DNA of 64,000 bases from Acidobacteriota bacterium (GTDB taxonomy: Bacteria; Acidobacteriota; Holophagae; Holophagales; Holophagaceae), in the NCBI GenBank assembly GCA_016195985.1, contig JACPYP010000006.1, positions 1 through 64,000 on the forward strand, in the 5' to 3' direction. Below the pieces are notes generated by a model, which saw nothing but the letters and a program-made list of their open reading frames with translations, ran no database searches and was not told the origin of the DNA. Below are positions 1-9,879 of this stretch, in pieces (the first letter of the stretch is position 1; each line of letters opens with the position of its first letter). Made by a program: the position numbers and the translations under genes.

Positions 1-1443
1 GAACGACTTTCCATCCGGTGCGAAGGTCAGGTTCATGGTCCCTGCACCATTTGGATAGGCTGCGTTGTAGTAGGTGAGCAACAACTTGAACCCATCTAGG
101 GTTCCCTTTACGAGGAAGTGCTGCCCCCAACCGCTGCTATCAGTGTACCAATCACCTTGGATATCCGTCCCGTTTTGGAACAGGAGCAAATCCCAGGCCG
201 AGGTTGAATACATGCCGGAAACCTCGATGACTCCTGTGGGCGTAACAGCTACTAGTGCCGTCACCTTCTTAGTGCCATCAGCGTTGGCTGTCACCGTAAC
301 GCCCTGGCTGGTGTAGTCGTAGCCTGAAGGCACCGTGTAAATGCCACCCACAATGTTTCCAGCCGTTGCGGACCAAGTAACCGACTTGTCTAGGCTTCCA
401 CCGACCTGGGCTGTGTAGGTTAGCGTGTCCCCGGCTTTGGCGATTCTTGATGCCGTTGGAGACAGTCTTAGAACGATGCCTGATTGCCTGGTCCAAGTGT
501 TCGAACTGCTCCAATTCGTAATCGCTCCCGAAATGGTCAGACCGTCCGGACTAATGGTCATTCCTGGAATTGGATATGTCAGCGAACCACTTGTTAGTGA
601 TCCAGAGAAGGTATAGCCACTTACCGTGCCGGTTACCGTGTAAGTTGTACTCCCGTACACATAAGTTCCCTGCACAGATGTCCCCGTCTGGTATAGCTCT
701 ATGGCTCCTCCGTATTGGTTCTTCCATGAACCTGAAAGCTCAAATTGACCCGATGGTGGGAGAATGCTGACTTGTGTTGAGAGCTTTTTTGCAGGATCTG
801 CATTCGCAGTCACCGTGATTGTTTGGGCCGTGTAGTCGTACCCCGATGGCACCGTATAGATGCCGTCAACAATGGCCCCTGCCGTTGTTGACCAACTCAC
901 TGACTTGTTCAGGTTTCCGCCGACCTCTGCCGCATATGTCAGCACATCACCCGCTTTGGCGATTCGTGATGCCGTTGGAGACAGTCTCAGAACGATGCCT
1001 GATTGCCTGGTCCAAGTATTCGAACTGCTCCAATTCGTAATCGCTCCCGAAATGGTCAGACCGTCCGGACTAATAGTCATTCCTGGAATTGGATATGTCA
1101 GCGAACCACTTGTTAGTGATCCAGAGAAAACATACCCGCTTACCGTGCCAGTTACTGTGTACGTCGTACTCCCATACACATATGTTCCCTGCACAGATGC
1201 CCCTACCTGGTACAGCTCTATCGCACCTCCGTACTGGTTCGTCCATGGACCTGAAATTTCAACGGCCGCAGGTATTTGAGCAGAGAGGAGTGTCGAGAGG
1301 GTTCTAAGCCCGAGAGTGGACTGAGCAGTGGCAGGAGTGGCCAGGGAGGCCGTTCCCAGGACAACCAGGCCTCCAAGGACGGAGAGGAGGGTTTTGGCGC
1401 AGGAGCGGAGCACATGTCGGAGCGGGCGCATACGCATATCCAT
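1..1443 (-). CDS. Secreted protein with tandem Ig-like repeats (partial, 3' end outside window)
   Basis: An open frame runs from an ATG at 1443 to the left edge, giving 481 codons with no stop. GAAGGA lies about 7 nt upstream of the ATG. The N-terminus is basic and then hydrophobic (LLSVLGGLVVLGTASLA, followed by ATPATAQ), a Sec-type signal peptide. After it comes a 173-residue unit present twice almost unchanged and a third, diverged unit. Each unit joins a beta-rich segment (NQYGGAIELYQ, VQGTYVYG) to a bacterial Ig-like segment (LSPTASRIAKAGD, TVPSGYDYT, ITVTANAD). This suggests an exported or surface protein with structural or adhesive function. No catalytic motif is visible. The function is unknown and the C-terminus is not seen. 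Codon composition is less GC-rich than most of the window. Confidence 0.75.
   Translation of the reverse strand, partial: MDMRMRPLRHVLRSCAKTLLSVLGGLVVLGTASLATPATAQSTLGLRTLSTLLSAQIPAAVEISGPWTNQYGGAIELYQVGASVQGTYVYGSTTYTVTGTVSGYVFSGSLTSGSLTYPIPGMTISPDGLTISGAITNWSSSNTWTRQSGIVLRLSPTASRIAKAGDVLTYAAEVGGNLNKSVSWSTTAGAIVDGIYTVPSGYDYTAQTITVTANADPAKKLSTQVSILPPSGQFELSGSWKNQYGGAIELYQTGTSVQGTYVYGSTTYTVTGTVSGYTFSGSLTSGSLTYPIPGMTISPDGLTISGAITNWSSSNTWTRQSGIVLRLSPTASRIAKAGDTLTYTAQVGGSLDKSVTWSATAGNIVGGIYTVPSGYDYTSQGVTVTANADGTKKVTALVAVTPTGVIEVSGMYSTSAWDLLLFQNGTDIQGDWYTDSSGWGQHFLVKGTLDGFKLLLTYYNAAYPNGAGTMNLTFAPDGKSF
231..1268 (-). repeat. Two tandem 519-bp coding repeats
   Basis: Two adjacent 519-bp units (750-1268 and 231-749) encode the 173-residue repeats of the leftmost gene. 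519 is divisible by 3, so the frame is kept. The block around 501-600 recurs at 1020-1119 with very few mismatches, which indicates recent duplication or gene conversion. A third, diverged unit lies to the left. Confidence 0.85.
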
Positions 1444-1497
1444 CGAAGGGTCCTTCAGTCGGTGCCATCAAGGAATTCAGAAGCAGGCCTCAGCGGG

Positions 1498-4400
1498 TCA
1501 GGGCTGGGATGTGGCGGCGGTCGCCTTCGGGACCTTCGGATTGGTTTTCGGCTTCGCATTGGATGGCTGTGCCTTGGTGGGGCGAGAACCTGAAGCCTTC
1601 TGCCTTCCAGCCTTTGCCCCAGCCTTGCCACCGACCTGCATCGGGGCCGTGTCGGGGGCGGTGCTCTGCTTCATCAGCTGGTTCGCGTCGTTGTATTCAC
1701 CGCTGGTGAATTGCCCATCCACCTGGCTGCTGGTGCGGTTGCCCGCCTGATCGTATCCGTAGAGAAACGTCTTCAGCAGGTCCCCGTTCGGCCCTGCCAG
1801 CTTGGCTTCCAGCAGCTGCCCGACGGCGTCGTAGCCGAAGGTGTGGGTCTTTGGGGGAAGCGCATCGGCCTGCTGGGACCAGGTCTTGATCTGCCCGAAG
1901 GGATCGTACGTATACCCAAACTTCGATACCGCTGCTCCCCCGGAGGTCTGGTGCTGGATCTCCTTCAGGCGGTGCTGCTGGGTGGCATCGTAGTACGAGA
2001 ACGCCGTGGTCATGCCGTTGGGAAGCCCTAGGGCGCTTAACCTCGACGTGGTTCCTTCGAATCCGAAGGTGAAACGCCCCAGCGCATTGGTGGTCTGGCT
2101 GGGGCGGCCAAGGGCGTCGTAGCTGATGCTGGAACTGGCGCCGTTGATGGAACGGTTGACCACCCGCCCCAGCTCGTCGTACCCATAGCTGATGGTGCTG
2201 TTCGCCATGGGGCTTGTCTCGGTGGCCAGCCGCCCTGCGCCGAGCTGCGGCGGATCATTCACCGGGTGATAGGCGTACCGGGTGGTCCCGGTGGCATCGG
2301 TCATGGATGCGAGCCGGTTGTAGTCCGTCTCATACGTGAAACTGACGGATGCGCCCGCTTTCGCCCGGCGGCTGTTGGAATAGCTGATCTGAGCCAGGCT
2401 GTTGTCGGCGTTGTAGCCATAGCTCGTGACTTGCCCTTTGGCATCTACCCGCCGGACCAACCGCCCCAGCAGATCGTAGTTGAAGGTCGTGCTGGTCCGA
2501 TCGGGGAGGATCTTTGCGATCACCTGGTTGTCCAGATCCCTGACCCAATTGGTCACCCTCCCCATGGGGTCCGTCAGGCTGTCGAGGGTTCCGCACCCGC
2601 ACCAGTCCATCCGCGTCACCCGGCCGAGGGCATCCTTGACCTCCACCAGCTGGCGCAAGGCGTTGTAAGCCATGGTCGTCCACCGCCCCGTCCGGTCCTT
2701 CCGGGAAGCCACGTCGAGGCGGTCATAGACCAACTGCTCGAAGGTCCCGTCGCTGTAGGCCACCTTGGTGGGGCGGTCCAGCGCATCGTAATCGATCACG
2801 ACCCTTTCCCCTTCGGGATCCGTCACGGTCCACACCCGGCCCACGGCGTCGTAGGTGAAGCTGCTGGTGCGGCCTCCGGGACCTTCGACCTTCTCCAATT
2901 GGCCCAGCCCGTTGTAGGTGAGCGTGGTCGTCTGGCGGAGGGGGTTGGAAAGGGAGGTCAGCTGCCCTGCCGCATTGTAGGTGAAGGTGGTGACCTGGCC
3001 GGCGGCATCGGTCGCGGTCAGGGGAAGATGCTGGGTGTTGTAGGTGTACTTGGCCAGGGTCTCCTTCCGGCCATTGGCGCTCTGCTGCACGCTCAGCAGG
3101 TCCATCTGATTCGCGTCGTAGGCCATCCACGTCTCGCGGCCCAGCGGGTCGGTCACCTTGGTGGGACGCCCTTGGGAGTTGTACTCGTAGCGCCAGATCT
3201 GAAACCCGTCTCCGGTGTTCCGGATCACCTGGCTGGGCAGGGACAGGCTGCCTTTGGTGTTGGCATCCGCCTGGCCGGGGTAGGTGAACCAGGTCTGGTA
3301 GGTGTCAGCCGATTCGGCGCCCTTGAGGCTATGGGGAATGTCCACGGAGCCTTCGCCGTCGGTTCCCCACACCCAGCGCGTGTGCTGGGCCCGGTTGTAG
3401 TCTCTCGGGTAGAGGCCCATGACCCGCTGGTTCCAGTAGAAGCTCCCCCCCGGATAACGGCTGGTGAATCCGGGCGGCATCAATTGAGCGTCGTTGGCTT
3501 TCAGCACCGGGTGGCGCTTGAATTCGGACCGCTCCCTTCCCCCCAGGGGATCGACGGCTTCGACCCAGCGCCCATCCGCGTCTGACCCTTGGAAATACCG
3601 GTACGAACCGTAGGGGGTCCGCATGGTGTGAATGAAGTCGATGGGATTGGAAGGCGCCTCCGTCGTGGGCCCGTACAGGAACTCAGTGCTGAGGCCGGCC
3701 ACGTCGGTGACCCGGAACAGTTGCCCGGCGGCGTCATATTCGAACTTCGCGCTCCGGCCGAAGGGATCGGTCACCTTGGTGACTTTCAAGGGATCGGCGT
3801 TCTCATAGCTCAAGGCGGTGGCCCGCCCCTGGGCGTCGATCACCGAAACAATCCGGTTCTGGGCGTCGTAGGTGATCGTCGATCGGGCTCCGGTGGCATC
3901 CACGACGGCCGTCAGGAAGACCCTTCTCGGGTAAAGCAGGGCACCATCGGGGTGGCCATAGACTTCCTGGGTGCCGTCCGGGAAATACCGGACATAGCTC
4001 GTCAGGCTCGAACGGACCAACACGGAGCGATCATCGGCCTGGGCTTTGGACGGCCCGGTTTCCGGGCGGGATGGGGGTTGCGCTCCCGGCGCCCGGTCGA
4101 ATACGAAGGGCAGCAGCCCGCCGCCCTGGCCATGGAGCTTCACGATCATCGACACGGTCGGGCCGTCAATAGCGACGGTGGGATCATCCACCACGTAGGC
4201 CTGGTAGTTGAACCGCCACTTGGAGCCCAGGTTGCTGTAATTGAATGCCTGGGGCTGGATCACATCCCGCTGGCTGTAGCTGATGCGGAAAAACAGGGAC
4301 GGGCCCACGGCCGGAGCGTAGCCCACCGGCGTGTCGCGGATGAAGAGGCTGGCCAGCAGGCTGTGGAAGGTGTGCACCGGCATGGCGTGGCAGCCCTTTT

Positions 4401-5451
4401 CGGCCGAGCATCCCTTTCCCCCCACCTGGGTGTTGCAGTCTCGGTTCTGATTGGGATCGCCCAGGGGAGCGCCCCCCATGCCCATCACGGTGGTGGCCTC
4501 TGGCCCCTTCACGGCCGTGAAGCCGGACGGAGCTTCCTTTCCGGGTGCCAGGACATAGCCGCTCCACTCATCCAGAAGGGCCTCCCGGGTGAACCAGGCG
4601 TCATCTCCGAAAGTGGGATCCTTCACCAGGAATCGGCCATTGGCTTCGCTGACGACGGTCGCAAAGTGGCCTGAGCGAAAGTGGAGGATCGAGGGGAGAG
4701 GGGGCAGCACCGGCCCCTTGCCTTTGAGCGCAAGCAGGGTGATGCCGTAACGGGCCGCCAGGGCCTGGTTGTAGGCAAGCGAGGTGCCCGAAGGCGCTCC
4801 GCGTTCATCCAGAAGCTTGGGCTCGGGCCGCCCCAGCGATTCCGCAAGCGAGGCCACGCTCAGGGGCCCGCAACGGTAATTGCGCTCGGGAGTGGTTTGC
4901 ATCCGGTCCAGGCTTTCCCTGGCGTACGCCACGCGTTCCGCCGTGGAGCCCCTCAGGGGGCGGCCGGAGAGCTCCTTCAACAGGTCCTTCAACTGCTCTG
5001 TCCGGCCCAACCTCGCCCGCAGCTCCGCAAGCTCAGCCCCGGCCTGGTCCGTCCATCCGGCCGCGCGGGGATCCTTCATCCCCCTTCCCAGGCTCCAAGC
5101 CTCCTCCCACGCCTTCACCGCCCGCGAAAGGAAGCCCGCCTGCCGGTAGTGAAGCCCCAGCTGGGTCAGCAAGGACAACCGCCAGGGCGACTCCGGATGA
5201 CCATCCAGATAGGCCTCCAAAGGTTTCACGTCGCGCCCTTGAGACGTCTTAAGGGTCTCCAAGGCGCTGTGCAATTCGGGTTCAGCTCCCTCGCCGGCCC
5301 TTCCTCCGGCCTCCTCAATGACCTGGGGAAAGAGGCGCAGGGCCTTGATCCGCGCGCTCCATTCGTCCGCCGGAACCGGAGCGAGCGCATACAAACTTCC
5401 GCATCCGGCGCAGCCCGCCAGGATTGCCCATCCAAGTCGTGAAATACGCAT
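1498..5451 (-). CDS. Secreted C39-like peptidase / RHS-YD repeat protein A
   Basis: The ATG at 5451 is preceded by GGAGAG at good spacing, so it is preferred over an in-frame start 33 nt upstream. It gives about 1317 aa. The N-terminus is short and hydrophobic with a possible lipobox (LAGC, Cys14). Residues 30-185 look helical, TPR-like. Residues 190-300 resemble a peptidase C39-like fold with candidate triad Cys194 (YRCGP), His262 (SGHFA) and Asp278 (VKDPT). Many YD/RHS repeats follow (YDALGRP, YDAVGQL types). The protein stops inside the RHS region without the usual RHS core end and finishes with a Lys/Ala/Pro-rich tail. The paralogue lies immediately upstream on the same strand. RHS proteins often encapsulate or deliver polymorphic toxins, but no toxin domain is seen here. 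The function is not established. Confidence 0.8.
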   Translation of the reverse strand: MRISRLGWAILAGCAGCGSLYALAPVPADEWSARIKALRLFPQVIEEAGGRAGEGAEPELHSALETLKTSQGRDVKPLEAYLDGHPESPWRLSLLTQLGLHYRQAGFLSRAVKAWEEAWSLGRGMKDPRAAGWTDQAGAELAELRARLGRTEQLKDLLKELSGRPLRGSTAERVAYARESLDRMQTTPERNYRCGPLSVASLAESLGRPEPKLLDERGAPSGTSLAYNQALAARYGITLLALKGKGPVLPPLPSILHFRSGHFATVVSEANGRFLVKDPTFGDDAWFTREALLDEWSGYVLAPGKEAPSGFTAVKGPEATTVMGMGGAPLGDPNQNRDCNTQVGGKGCSAEKGCHAMPVHTFHSLLASLFIRDTPVGYAPAVGPSLFFRISYSQRDVIQPQAFNYSNLGSKWRFNYQAYVVDDPTVAIDGPTVSMIVKLHGQGGGLLPFVFDRAPGAQPPSRPETGPSKAQADDRSVLVRSSLTSYVRYFPDGTQEVYGHPDGALLYPRRVFLTAVVDATGARSTITYDAQNRIVSVIDAQGRATALSYENADPLKVTKVTDPFGRSAKFEYDAAGQLFRVTDVAGLSTEFLYGPTTEAPSNPIDFIHTMRTPYGSYRYFQGSDADGRWVEAVDPLGGRERSEFKRHPVLKANDAQLMPPGFTSRYPGGSFYWNQRVMGLYPRDYNRAQHTRWVWGTDGEGSVDIPHSLKGAESADTYQTWFTYPGQADANTKGSLSLPSQVIRNTGDGFQIWRYEYNSQGRPTKVTDPLGRETWMAYDANQMDLLSVQQSANGRKETLAKYTYNTQHLPLTATDAAGQVTTFTYNAAGQLTSLSNPLRQTTTLTYNGLGQLEKVEGPGGRTSSFTYDAVGRVWTVTDPEGERVVIDYDALDRPTKVAYSDGTFEQLVYDRLDVASRKDRTGRWTTMAYNALRQLVEVKDALGRVTRMDWCGCGTLDSLTDPMGRVTNWVRDLDNQVIAKILPDRTSTTFNYDLLGRLVRRVDAKGQVTSYGYNADNSLAQISYSNSRRAKAGASVSFTYETDYNRLASMTDATGTTRYAYHPVNDPPQLGAGRLATETSPMANSTISYGYDELGRVVNRSINGASSSISYDALGRPSQTTNALGRFTFGFEGTTSRLSALGLPNGMTTAFSYYDATQQHRLKEIQHQTSGGAAVSKFGYTYDPFGQIKTWSQQADALPPKTHTFGYDAVGQLLEAKLAGPNGDLLKTFLYGYDQAGNRTSSQVDGQFTSGEYNDANQLMKQSTAPDTAPMQVGGKAGAKAGRQKASGSRPTKAQPSNAKPKTNPKVPKATAATSQP

Positions 5452-5623
5452 GCCGTCTCTCCGAAAAATCAAAGGGCCAGTCAAGTTTAGGCGAGGGGCA
5501 GCGACGCGAATCCGCTGAAGCTGGACCCAAGCTGGGATGGGCTATCCGGCTGAAAAGGGGCAGCCAAAGAGGAGAAAGCAAATGGGGGCTGATCCAAATT
5601 GGACCAGGGTTACTTGGTTATCA

Positions 5624-8620
5624 TCATTGCCCCGTCAGCGGGCTCTTTTTCTCTGAACGGTGGTGTTTTTCTCTCCCAACGGGGTCCGCCGCCTTAGCTT
5701 CTTGATTGCTCAACTCATTTGATCCCATGGTCCTGAGATCCGCCGCCTCCAACCCAACCAGAACCCAACACCATCTCTCGAAAACTGGACCTACAGAACC
5801 TCGCTGAACCTCCCGCCGCTCCCTCGCACCTTCATTCGCACGCCGGTTCTTTTGAACCCTTGCTGTCCCATTCCGAGCCACTGATGGAATTGGAAGCAGC
5901 TCGCAAGGTTTCTGAAAGCCAAGCCATCGCAGCCATTCATCATTCAGAATGCCCTGAGGCACCGCGGCGGCCTCTCTCGCTTTCACGGGCCTCAAGAGAA
6001 CGCCTCCCGGCCCAAGGACTCGGTCCAGACCGTCATAGGAGAGAGTCATGGGAGTTCCGGAACCTTCTCGAAGAGTCGCCACGCGGCCGAGGGCGTCGTA
6101 GCTCCATTGGTAGGAAACGGGCCCTCGGACTCCCACCCATCGACCTGCATGGTCGTAATCCAGTTTCCAAACACGCCCGTGTGCGTCATGGACTGCGGTG
6201 ATGGCCCCATGGGGATTGCGGTCCGCTTGCCACAGCCGGCGCTGGCCCTCCCACAGGCAAGTGCGTCTGCCATCTTCGTCCGTTTCCCATCGGCGGCTGT
6301 TTTCCTCTTGATGGCTCGCCACAGCCTCAGGGCAAAGCCCCGCACCCTGGCCGTAGGTCCACCGCTCATGCAAGCCCTCGCCATTCATTCGTTCTGTCAG
6401 ACGGCCAAGGTCATCCCATCGAAGGTCCCACGTCTGATCTCCCTTGGATGTCCTTTGCCCCATCCAGCGAGGATTCGAGTGCTCTCCCTCAACCTGGGTA
6501 TTGACCTGGCCAGAGTAGAGAAACCAGACCCTCGGCGCTGCTCCAGCTTTGACGGCTTCGAGGGTCCATGAGAGTGCAAGCTGAGTCGGATTAAACAGGT
6601 ACCGGATGGATTCCGCTTTGGTGTAATCCCCCCGGTGGCGTGCAAGGGATTCAGGCCCCCAGTAGTAGGTGGACCGGTCATGCATGTACTGGTTCAAAGG
6701 CCCGGGGGGAGCGCTCGCATCCACATGGGGCAAGCCGGGAGCATCGTGACGGAATTCGGACCGGTGGCGTTTCCCGGAGGGATCCACCACCTCCACCCAT
6801 CGAGAAAGCCCCGCCTGTCCATGCTCAAAGGTCCAGGCCCCTTCCGGGGTGATGAGGCCCGTCAGGACATCCGGTTCCACACTCTTTCTATCCGGATAGA
6901 CCATGAGGGTTATCTGGCCAGCCGCATCAATCACCTTGGTCAAATTCCCATCAGATCCAAAAATGAACCGCGCCTCGCGTCCGTAACTGTCGACCACTCG
7001 GGATAACCGCCAGGGATCATAGGGATCTTCGTATTCGAGGATGAAGCCCTTTCCCGCTTCATCAGTAATGCGACGCAGGCGATGCGTCCCGTCGTATGAA
7101 TAGCGAAGCATCCGCCCTTGAGGCGTTCTTGATTCAACCCGAAACACCCTCTTTTCGGAGGCTCCGGCCGCGCATACATGCGAATAGATCTCCAACCTGC
7201 CATCCGGTCGACGCAGCTCGAAGGATCCAGGGCCCACGCGAACAAGCAGATCCCGCGTATGCGTGTTTCGAGCATAGTTTCCGGATGCTGGATCGAATCC
7301 CGTGAACCGCAACCAGGTTCCATCCTCCGTGAAAAGATGGACATCCTGCCCCTCAAATGCGGAGTCTTCGAGCAGGTAGCTGATTCCTGTCATGGTCCAA
7401 TGCGGACCGAGGTGGCCATAGGCTGGCCGATCAGGCTGCCAAATCATCCGCTGCTGGTACCGCAAAACAAAAGGAAGGGCGGGTCCATCAGGACGGGGTA
7501 TCGATATGGGCGAGAACGCGACTTCCAGGCTGAGGTTCCCCATTCGCACTCCAGCCTTGGCAGTGGAAGGAGAAGCTGGCATTTCTGGCCGCAGAGCCGA
7601 ATCAGAGTAGGGCCCGTACCATGGGCCAAGACCGACACGGCCACGGCCCCAGACGGCTCCACCTTCTTCTGCGCTGACGCGAGTCCACCCGGAGGGCAAG
7701 GGCACGTACGGCGCCAGGCAGTACCCCGACGTTTCAGCATCCAAAGCATCACGGGTTACCCAGATCGATTCTTCAAGAACATCTTCTTGAACGAGGTAGC
7801 GGCCGCCTCTTTCCCTGAGCACCGCAGCCCAATGCCCGATTTTCCAATGCATGACGGAGGGCGTAAGAACCTTCGCCCCGGGGTCCCTTTTCAGCATTTG
7901 AAGAGGAATGTCCCAGTGCGAAGCCATCATGGCCAGCTGGAATAGGCTTGTTCCATTCGGGCCGGGAATGGTGTCCTTCACGTCACGAGAATCCACAGGG
8001 TGACCAGGCTTCATCACCTGATTCACCGTTGCCAAAGCCGTGGGGCCGCACAAATAGAATTTGGCCTCCTTCTGCATGGCGAACAGAGCGCGTTCCGCAT
8101 CCACGCGGCGCTGGGCCGCCCCGCCATGCATCGGACGCGCCCTGGCTTCATCCAGCAGCGCTGCCAACGTCTGTTCATCCCCGCCTTTCACACAGAGGCA
8201 CATCCATTCCGTGACCGCCCGGTCGGCGATCCGTCGATGGGTTGGACTGGAGCCCGCTTTCGCCAAGGCCCACGCGTCCTTGAAATGGTCCATCGCTCTA
8301 CCGGGCCACCCATTCCGCTTAAGCGCCAGTCCCATGTTCATCTGAAGGCTAGCGGACCATGGGCTGGCCGGATAAGCCTTCAGAAAGGAATCCAACAGCT
8401 CCGTCACATCACTACGGCCAGCTTGCACGTACGCATCCAGGGCAGCGCTCAATGCCGCAGACTCATCTGCCGAAGAACGGCCCTCAAGGGAATCCAAGGG
8501 TTCCTCGAAGGCGTAAAGACGCAAGCGCTGGGGTATGTCCGGGCCAACCAAGGCCGTAAGATTCGTACCCCCAAAGAAGAAACAGAAAGCCAAGCAAAGG
8601 GTCAGCGGCTTATTGGTCAT
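5624..8620 (-). CDS. Secreted C39-like peptidase / RHS-like protein B
   Basis: 998 aa, with ATG at 8620 behind GAGG and a 6-nt spacer. The signal peptide is hydrophobic (LTLCLAFCFFFGG). The architecture matches protein A: a helical region at about 45-180, then a C39-like domain with Cys191 (YLCGPTA) and His263 (KIGHWAA). Where protein A has the Asp of KDP, this copy has Gln-Glu-Asp (residues 278-280), so the third catalytic residue is changed or shifted. Degenerate YD/RHS repeats follow (YDGTHRLRRI, YDALGRVATL). The last 120 residues are charged and no longer RHS-like, so the RHS part appears truncated. Base composition is lower in GC than in the core genes. It is probably secreted; substrate and partner are unknown. 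Confidence 0.75.
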   Translation of the reverse strand: MTNKPLTLCLAFCFFFGGTNLTALVGPDIPQRLRLYAFEEPLDSLEGRSSADESAALSAALDAYVQAGRSDVTELLDSFLKAYPASPWSASLQMNMGLALKRNGWPGRAMDHFKDAWALAKAGSSPTHRRIADRAVTEWMCLCVKGGDEQTLAALLDEARARPMHGGAAQRRVDAERALFAMQKEAKFYLCGPTALATVNQVMKPGHPVDSRDVKDTIPGPNGTSLFQLAMMASHWDIPLQMLKRDPGAKVLTPSVMHWKIGHWAAVLRERGGRYLVQEDVLEESIWVTRDALDAETSGYCLAPYVPLPSGWTRVSAEEGGAVWGRGRVGLGPWYGPYSDSALRPEMPASPSTAKAGVRMGNLSLEVAFSPISIPRPDGPALPFVLRYQQRMIWQPDRPAYGHLGPHWTMTGISYLLEDSAFEGQDVHLFTEDGTWLRFTGFDPASGNYARNTHTRDLLVRVGPGSFELRRPDGRLEIYSHVCAAGASEKRVFRVESRTPQGRMLRYSYDGTHRLRRITDEAGKGFILEYEDPYDPWRLSRVVDSYGREARFIFGSDGNLTKVIDAAGQITLMVYPDRKSVEPDVLTGLITPEGAWTFEHGQAGLSRWVEVVDPSGKRHRSEFRHDAPGLPHVDASAPPGPLNQYMHDRSTYYWGPESLARHRGDYTKAESIRYLFNPTQLALSWTLEAVKAGAAPRVWFLYSGQVNTQVEGEHSNPRWMGQRTSKGDQTWDLRWDDLGRLTERMNGEGLHERWTYGQGAGLCPEAVASHQEENSRRWETDEDGRRTCLWEGQRRLWQADRNPHGAITAVHDAHGRVWKLDYDHAGRWVGVRGPVSYQWSYDALGRVATLREGSGTPMTLSYDGLDRVLGPGGVLLRPVKAREAAAVPQGILNDEWLRWLGFQKPCELLPIPSVARNGTARVQKNRRANEGARERREVQRGSVGPVFERWCWVLVGLEAADLRTMGSNELSNQEAKAADPVGREKHHRSEKKSPLTGQ

Positions 8621-8700
8621 ACAAAACCTCTACGAGATATTCAATCGCAGGCCCAGCCTCATGATTCCAAGCATCTTATTTCATAATCAGACAGATGCCT

Positions 8701-9879
8701 TCATGTCCCCATGCCCATGGCTTGAACGCGCGAACGCCATGCACTCCAAATGGCAAGCCCCACTGCGGCAGAGAAAGCGATAAGCGCCGAAATCAGAAAC
8801 GCTGCCTTCCCGCCCAGAGTTAGAAGCATGAAACCCATGAGGGGACTGGCGATGAGAGTGGCCACCCCGAGCGAGAGCTGCAGCGCGCCATATCCGGAGC
8901 CGCGTTTGTCGGCCGGCAGCAGATCGGCCAGCATGGCTCGCGTCACGCCTTCCGTCAAACCGTAGAACGCACCGTAAGCCAGGAGAACAATCAAGAATGA
9001 GGCTTTCCCATGAACGAGACCGAACCCTGCGTATACCAGGGCATATAGCCCCCACCCGGAAGCCAGGAACGGCAAACGCCCGAAATGGTCAGAGAGTTTC
9101 CCGATGGGCACTGCCAGGAGCGCAGCGACGGCATTGAAGCCCAGGAAGAGAAATAGGATGTCCCGTACTCCAAATCCCAGTGCGCTGGCCCGTAAAACCA
9201 AAAAAGCATCGCTGGAATTCGCCAATGAAAACAAGAACACCAATGCCAGGAAACCGCGAATTTCTTTTGGAACTTGCCACCGCAACCGAGGAGCGGGCGT
9301 TAGACGCGCAACCTTGGGCACAGCGAAAGCCATGAGCAGCAACGCAACAAGCCCGAGGGGCATCGCAATCCATGTGCAGGCCCTAAAGATGTCAGTTGTA
9401 ATGGGGGCATGGGTCGGTCCATGCCCCACGCCCAGAGCCAGGACCAGGCCAACACCCGCAAAAGCGCCGAAGGCATCGAGGCGGCTGGTCACACCAAAAG
9501 CCCGGCCAGCCATGCCGGATGCGGCCGCATCAGCAACCATCGCATCCCTGGGTGGGCAGCGCAGGCCTTTGCCTACCCGATCCATCACCCGTGAAACCCC
9601 TAGAAGCAAGGGGGAAAAGCTCAAAAGATAAAAAGTCCGGGCCATAAAGGACAAGGCATAGCCGCTGAAAACATAACCCTTCCGGCTCTTGGAACGATCC
9701 GAAAGCCATCCGCTCACACTTTTAACAAAAACGGCCAAACCCTCCGCCAAGCCCTCCACGACCCCAACGAAGGTGGGCGGCGCCCCTAACACTGCACTCA
9801 AGTAAAGCGGGAGAATCCGCGCCAACACATGACTGGCCGCATCATTGAAGAAGGAGACCCACCCAAGACGAGTGGCCAC
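8701..9879 (-). CDS. MFS transporter
   Basis: About 392 aa with roughly 12 hydrophobic segments. The N-terminal motif GWVSFFNDAAS and the loop-2 signature GWLSDRSKSRKG place it in the major facilitator superfamily. A second conserved stretch, RVMDRVGKGLRCPPRDAM, is typical of a subgroup annotated only as MFS transporters. The GTG at 9879 has AAGGA 6 nt upstream. In-frame ATG (9894) and TTG (9933) are alternatives without a clear ribosome-binding site. It is expected in the inner membrane, exporting a small molecule. The substrate cannot be told from sequence. It lies upstream of the RHS-like gene on the same strand with an 80-bp gap, so cotranscription is possible. Confidence 0.85.
   Translation of the reverse strand: MATRLGWVSFFNDAASHVLARILPLYLSAVLGAPPTFVGVVEGLAEGLAVFVKSVSGWLSDRSKSRKGYVFSGYALSFMARTFYLLSFSPLLLGVSRVMDRVGKGLRCPPRDAMVADAAASGMAGRAFGVTSRLDAFGAFAGVGLVLALGVGHGPTHAPITTDIFRACTWIAMPLGLVALLLMAFAVPKVARLTPAPRLRWQVPKEIRGFLALVFLFSLANSSDAFLVLRASALGFGVRDILFLFLGFNAVAALLAVPIGKLSDHFGRLPFLASGWGLYALVYAGFGLVHGKASFLIVLLAYGAFYGLTEGVTRAMLADLLPADKRGSGYGALQLSLGVATLIASPLMGFMLLTLGGKAAFLISALIAFSAAVGLAIWSAWRSRVQAMGMGT

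Noticed and set aside
2266-3585. Long plus-strand ORF opposite the RHS-repeat gene
   Set aside because: It is the antisense shadow of a high-GC coding frame; translation is low-complexity (Gly/His/Arg/Val) with no domain, and the minus strand has clear YD repeats.
1498-8620. RHS genes as a complete toxin-immunity locus
   Set aside because: No toxin domain after a conserved RHS core end and no small immunity gene between or after the two paralogues.
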